Source of the DNA: Methanosarcinaceae archaeon
GTDB lineage: Archaea > Halobacteriota > Methanosarcinia > Methanosarcinales > Methanosarcinaceae
Reading direction: 5' to 3'
Assembly (NCBI GenBank): GCA_030594665.1
Contig: JAUVET010000012.1
Coordinates: 1-13,309 of the forward strand
DNA length: 13,309 nucleotides
Shown here: piece after piece, positions 11,620 to 13,309 of the stretch
Position numbering within the stretch: position 1 is the stretch's first letter
Layout: each line of letters opens with the position of its first letter
The notes under the pieces: generated by a model
Seen by the model: only the letters and a program-made list of their open reading frames with translations
What the model was told of the DNA's origin: nothing
The model's database searches: none
Translations under genes and position numbers: made by a program

Positions 11620-12924
11620 ATGGTGCACAGAAGATTGTATCTCTTCCCCATTATCTTTTTTATTTTTAGTCTCATTCTTTTTATCTCACCTGCATATGCC
11701 GGTGCAGGGCAAAAAGTGCTTGTTCTTGAGATTTCAGATTCCATCACTCCGGTATCTGACGACATTGTCCTGGATGCAATTTTTGCAGCCGAGGCTGGAG
11801 GCTTTGAGGCTCTTGTTATTACACTCAACACGCCAGGGGGCGGATTGGATGAGACGTTCAATATTATTGAATCAATTGACCAGACGGATGTTCCGGTAAT
11901 CGGATATGTTTATCCGGAAGGTGTGAAAGCATGGTCTGCAGGTACATTGATATTGATCAGTACGGATATCGCAGCAATGGCTCCGCATACGATCATCGGT
12001 TCGGCACAGCCTGTTGAGATGTCGGCAACCGGAATTGAACCGATAGAGGAGTCAAAGATCGTGAATGCCATTGTTGCGCTTGCGCGTGAAAAAGCACTCA
12101 TGCACGGCAGGAATGAGACTGTTGCCGAGGAGTTTATTACCAAGAACCTGAACCTCAATGCCGAATCCGCACTGGACGCAGGGGTCATTGAGTTTATTGC
12201 ACCTACGATAGAGGACCTGCTGGTGCAGGTAGATGGAGAGGTTATTAAAGGTAAAACACTTAGCACGAGCGGTGCGGATATTGAATATTACACTCCGTCA
12301 GTAAAGTTATCTTTCATGAATATCATTTCAAATCCTCTTATATCATCCATCCTGATGATGCTCGGGATATACGGTGTCGTGTTCGGGATATCCAATCCCG
12401 GAGTTGGTGCTGAGATATTTGGTATAATCGCAATAACACTGGGACTTATCGGTACGGGTTTTGATGTCAATATCGCGGCGGTCTTCCTTTTGCTCATAGG
12501 AATTGCACTGGTGGTACTGGAATTCCAAGCGCCCGGTTTCGGGGTATTTGGTATTGCAGGCCTGATATGCCTGATCGCAGGGAGCATTCTTTTGGTACCA
12601 ATGAGTTTCCCGAATTATTATACGCCTGCCGATTTCCAGAGAAGTCTTATAATATCCGTTGCTGCGCCGACCGTGGTGATCGGTATCGTGATGATGTTTG
12701 CCCTATACAAGGTGATGGAGGTCAGGCACAGAAAACCCCTTGTCGGAGAAATGATGGGGGATATGGCAAAGACCATCGATCCGCTTGAACCCGGAACTAT
12801 AGGTTTTGTCAGGCATAAGGGCGAGTACTGGAAAGCACGCGCGGATGAGTTTATTGCCAAAGGGGAAAAGGTTGAGATCATTGAAAAGGATGGGGTTGTG
12901 CTTGTTGTTAAGCGTGTGGAGTGA
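11620..12924 (+). CDS. nfeD: NfeD / stomatin operon partner membrane serine protease
   Basis: A 434-residue full-length NfeD. Order: signal peptide (about 1-27, basic start then a hydrophobic run ending SPAYAGAG); ClpP-like serine protease domain (about 30-200) with NTPGGGLDET (70-79), the catalytic serine in AWSAGT (S106) and the lysine in ESKIVNA (K146), spaced like the Ser97/Lys138 dyad of Pyrococcus PH1510; about four to five membrane helices (238-330 and 343-365); and a C-terminal OB-fold NfeD domain (about 372-434). The protease domain is predicted to face outside. In Pyrococcus this enzyme cleaves the C-terminus of the stomatin encoded beside it, so the two genes probably act together in membrane quality control. 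All key residues are present. GTG at 11593 would add nine residues but is less likely. Confidence 0.95.
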   Translation: MVHRRLYLFPIIFFIFSLILFISPAYAGAGQKVLVLEISDSITPVSDDIVLDAIFAAEAGGFEALVITLNTPGGGLDETFNIIESIDQTDVPVIGYVYPEGVKAWSAGTLILISTDIAAMAPHTIIGSAQPVEMSATGIEPIEESKIVNAIVALAREKALMHGRNETVAEEFITKNLNLNAESALDAGVIEFIAPTIEDLLVQVDGEVIKGKTLSTSGADIEYYTPSVKLSFMNIISNPLISSILMMLGIYGVVFGISNPGVGAEIFGIIAITLGLIGTGFDVNIAAVFLLLIGIALVVLEFQAPGFGVFGIAGLICLIAGSILLVPMSFPNYYTPADFQRSLIISVAAPTVVIGIVMMFALYKVMEVRHRKPLVGEMMGDMAKTIDPLEPGTIGFVRHKGEYWKARADEFIAKGEKVEIIEKDGVVLVVKRVE

Positions 12925-12965
12925 GGGTACATTGAAAATGATGTTAAATTCAAAGCGTTGTAACA

Positions 12966-12983
12966 TTTTATTTTATTTTTTTT
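12966..12983 (+). terminator. T-run terminator of the slipin-nfeD operon
   Basis: A T-rich run (TTTTATTTTATTTTTTTT) begins about 42 bases after the nfeD stop. Archaeal RNA polymerase terminates at such T-runs without needing a hairpin. Confidence 0.55.
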
Positions 12984-13281
12984 GTATTTGTATAGTTGCG
13001 TATGAGATCGTTCATCTGATTCTAAAAACCGATGCAACCGCCGCAGGCGGCACGTTCCATCGCTGCCAATCCACTACCCACTGCTTACAAATAACAGCAA
13101 CATGCTAACTGAGCTTAAAGTGATAATAATGTAGCATTCCGCCGCCCAAAACTACCAACTTACTGGTCACAGCACCAATATGCAATTCTAACTTGACTTT
13201 CAAATATGTGTCAAAAACCGATCGCAGTCGAATCAAATTCCCTAGTCCCTATCAAAAGTTAATCATCCCGCGATCGATTTT
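12984..13281. other. Repeat-bearing intergenic region before the CRISPR-like repeat
   Basis: No gene is seen. A palindromic repeat (13024-13050) and a short partial match to its left flank (AAAAACCGATCGCA, 13213-13226) are present. AAAACTACC at about 13149 also recurs near 7994. If an array is transcribed toward this side, the region is its trailer flank rather than its leader. Confidence 0.4.
13024..13050. repeat. Second copy of the flanked palindromic repeat
   Basis: AAAAACCGATGCAACCGCC followed by GCAGGCGG; palindrome CCGCC-GCA-GGCGG (13038-13050). It matches the copy at 7952-7978, including the left flank, with a changed loop (GCA for TAC). Confidence 0.6.
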
Positions 13282-13309
13282 GTTTCATCCCCATGCCTGT
13301 GGGGAACTC
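13282..13309 (-). CRISPR. Single type I-E-like CRISPR repeat at the window end
   Basis: Read on the minus strand, the last 28 bases begin GAGTTCCCCACAGGCATGGG and end GATGAAAC. This has the type I-E form known from E. coli (GAGTTCCCCGCG...GGGGATAAACCG): the same 9-base start, a CCCCA/TGGGG stem (13289-13293 with 13300-13304) and the GAT-AAAC type end. Only one copy is inside the window and the window stops exactly at the repeat boundary, as assemblies often do at arrays. In E. coli orientation the leader would lie beyond the right edge, and this would be the last repeat. No cas gene is visible here. Confidence 0.5.

Noticed and set aside
1..13309. Idea that the window is from a Borg-type extrachromosomal element because of tandem repeats
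   Set aside because: The repeats are imperfect and the genes include chromosomal housekeeping functions (nadE, nob1), so a host chromosome is the simpler reading.

Overview
The window looks archaeal, most likely from a methanogen- or ANME-type member of the Methanosarcinales/Halobacteriota, possibly Methanoperedens-like. The domain-level call rests on gene content: a Nob1 rRNA-processing nuclease with a zinc ribbon, a GfcR-type regulator (helix-turn-helix joined to a PyrE-like domain), an archaea-specific RecJ-like DHH protein with DnaJ-type zinc fingers, a double-domain KaiC-like ATPase, and a stomatin/NfeD pair. TATA-box-like promoters and T-run terminators also fit Archaea. The genus-level guess is weaker and rests on general resemblance.

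Layout. (1) 1-488, minus strand: 5' part of nadE, cut by the window edge. (2) 489-1153: AT-rich intergenic DNA holding six tandem copies of a ~62-bp two-hairpin repeat. (3) 1154-4130, plus strand: a tight operon of a Roadblock/LC7 protein, a two-domain KaiC-like ATPase, two small three-helix membrane proteins and nob1, followed after 60 bp by gfcR (4191-4805). (4) 4806-5188: intergenic DNA with three different small repeat elements. (5) 5189-7324, minus strand: the 711-aa RecJ-like DHH protein. (6) 7325-8260: long gap with a MITE-like hairpin element with terminal inverted repeats, a possible 20-codon gene remnant, a palindromic repeat and another 62-bp repeat unit. (7) 8261-10258, plus strand: an AT-rich accessory gene encoding a Schlafen-type AlbA_2 domain, a GHKL ATPase-like domain and a TPR-like tail; its last codons and stop lie inside a copy of the same hairpin repeat. 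(8) 10259-10829: repeat-rich gap. (9) 10830-12924: slipin (stomatin) and NfeD membrane serine protease operon. (10) 12925-13309: T-run terminator, a palindromic repeat, and at the very last bases one sequence matching the form of a type I-E CRISPR repeat, which suggests that an array begins or ends at this edge.

How the genes fit together. The Roadblock-KaiC-membrane-protein cluster looks like a signalling module (small-GTPase-regulator-like protein plus RecA-fold ATPase plus membrane anchors) with no recognised output gene beside it; its link to nob1 is by position only. Slipin and NfeD form the classical stomatin operon partner pair. The AlbA_2 gene differs from its neighbours in base composition and is bracketed by repeat elements, as expected of an acquired gene. 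The least explained feature is the dispersed hairpin-repeat family, whose stems change sequence between copies while keeping base pairing.
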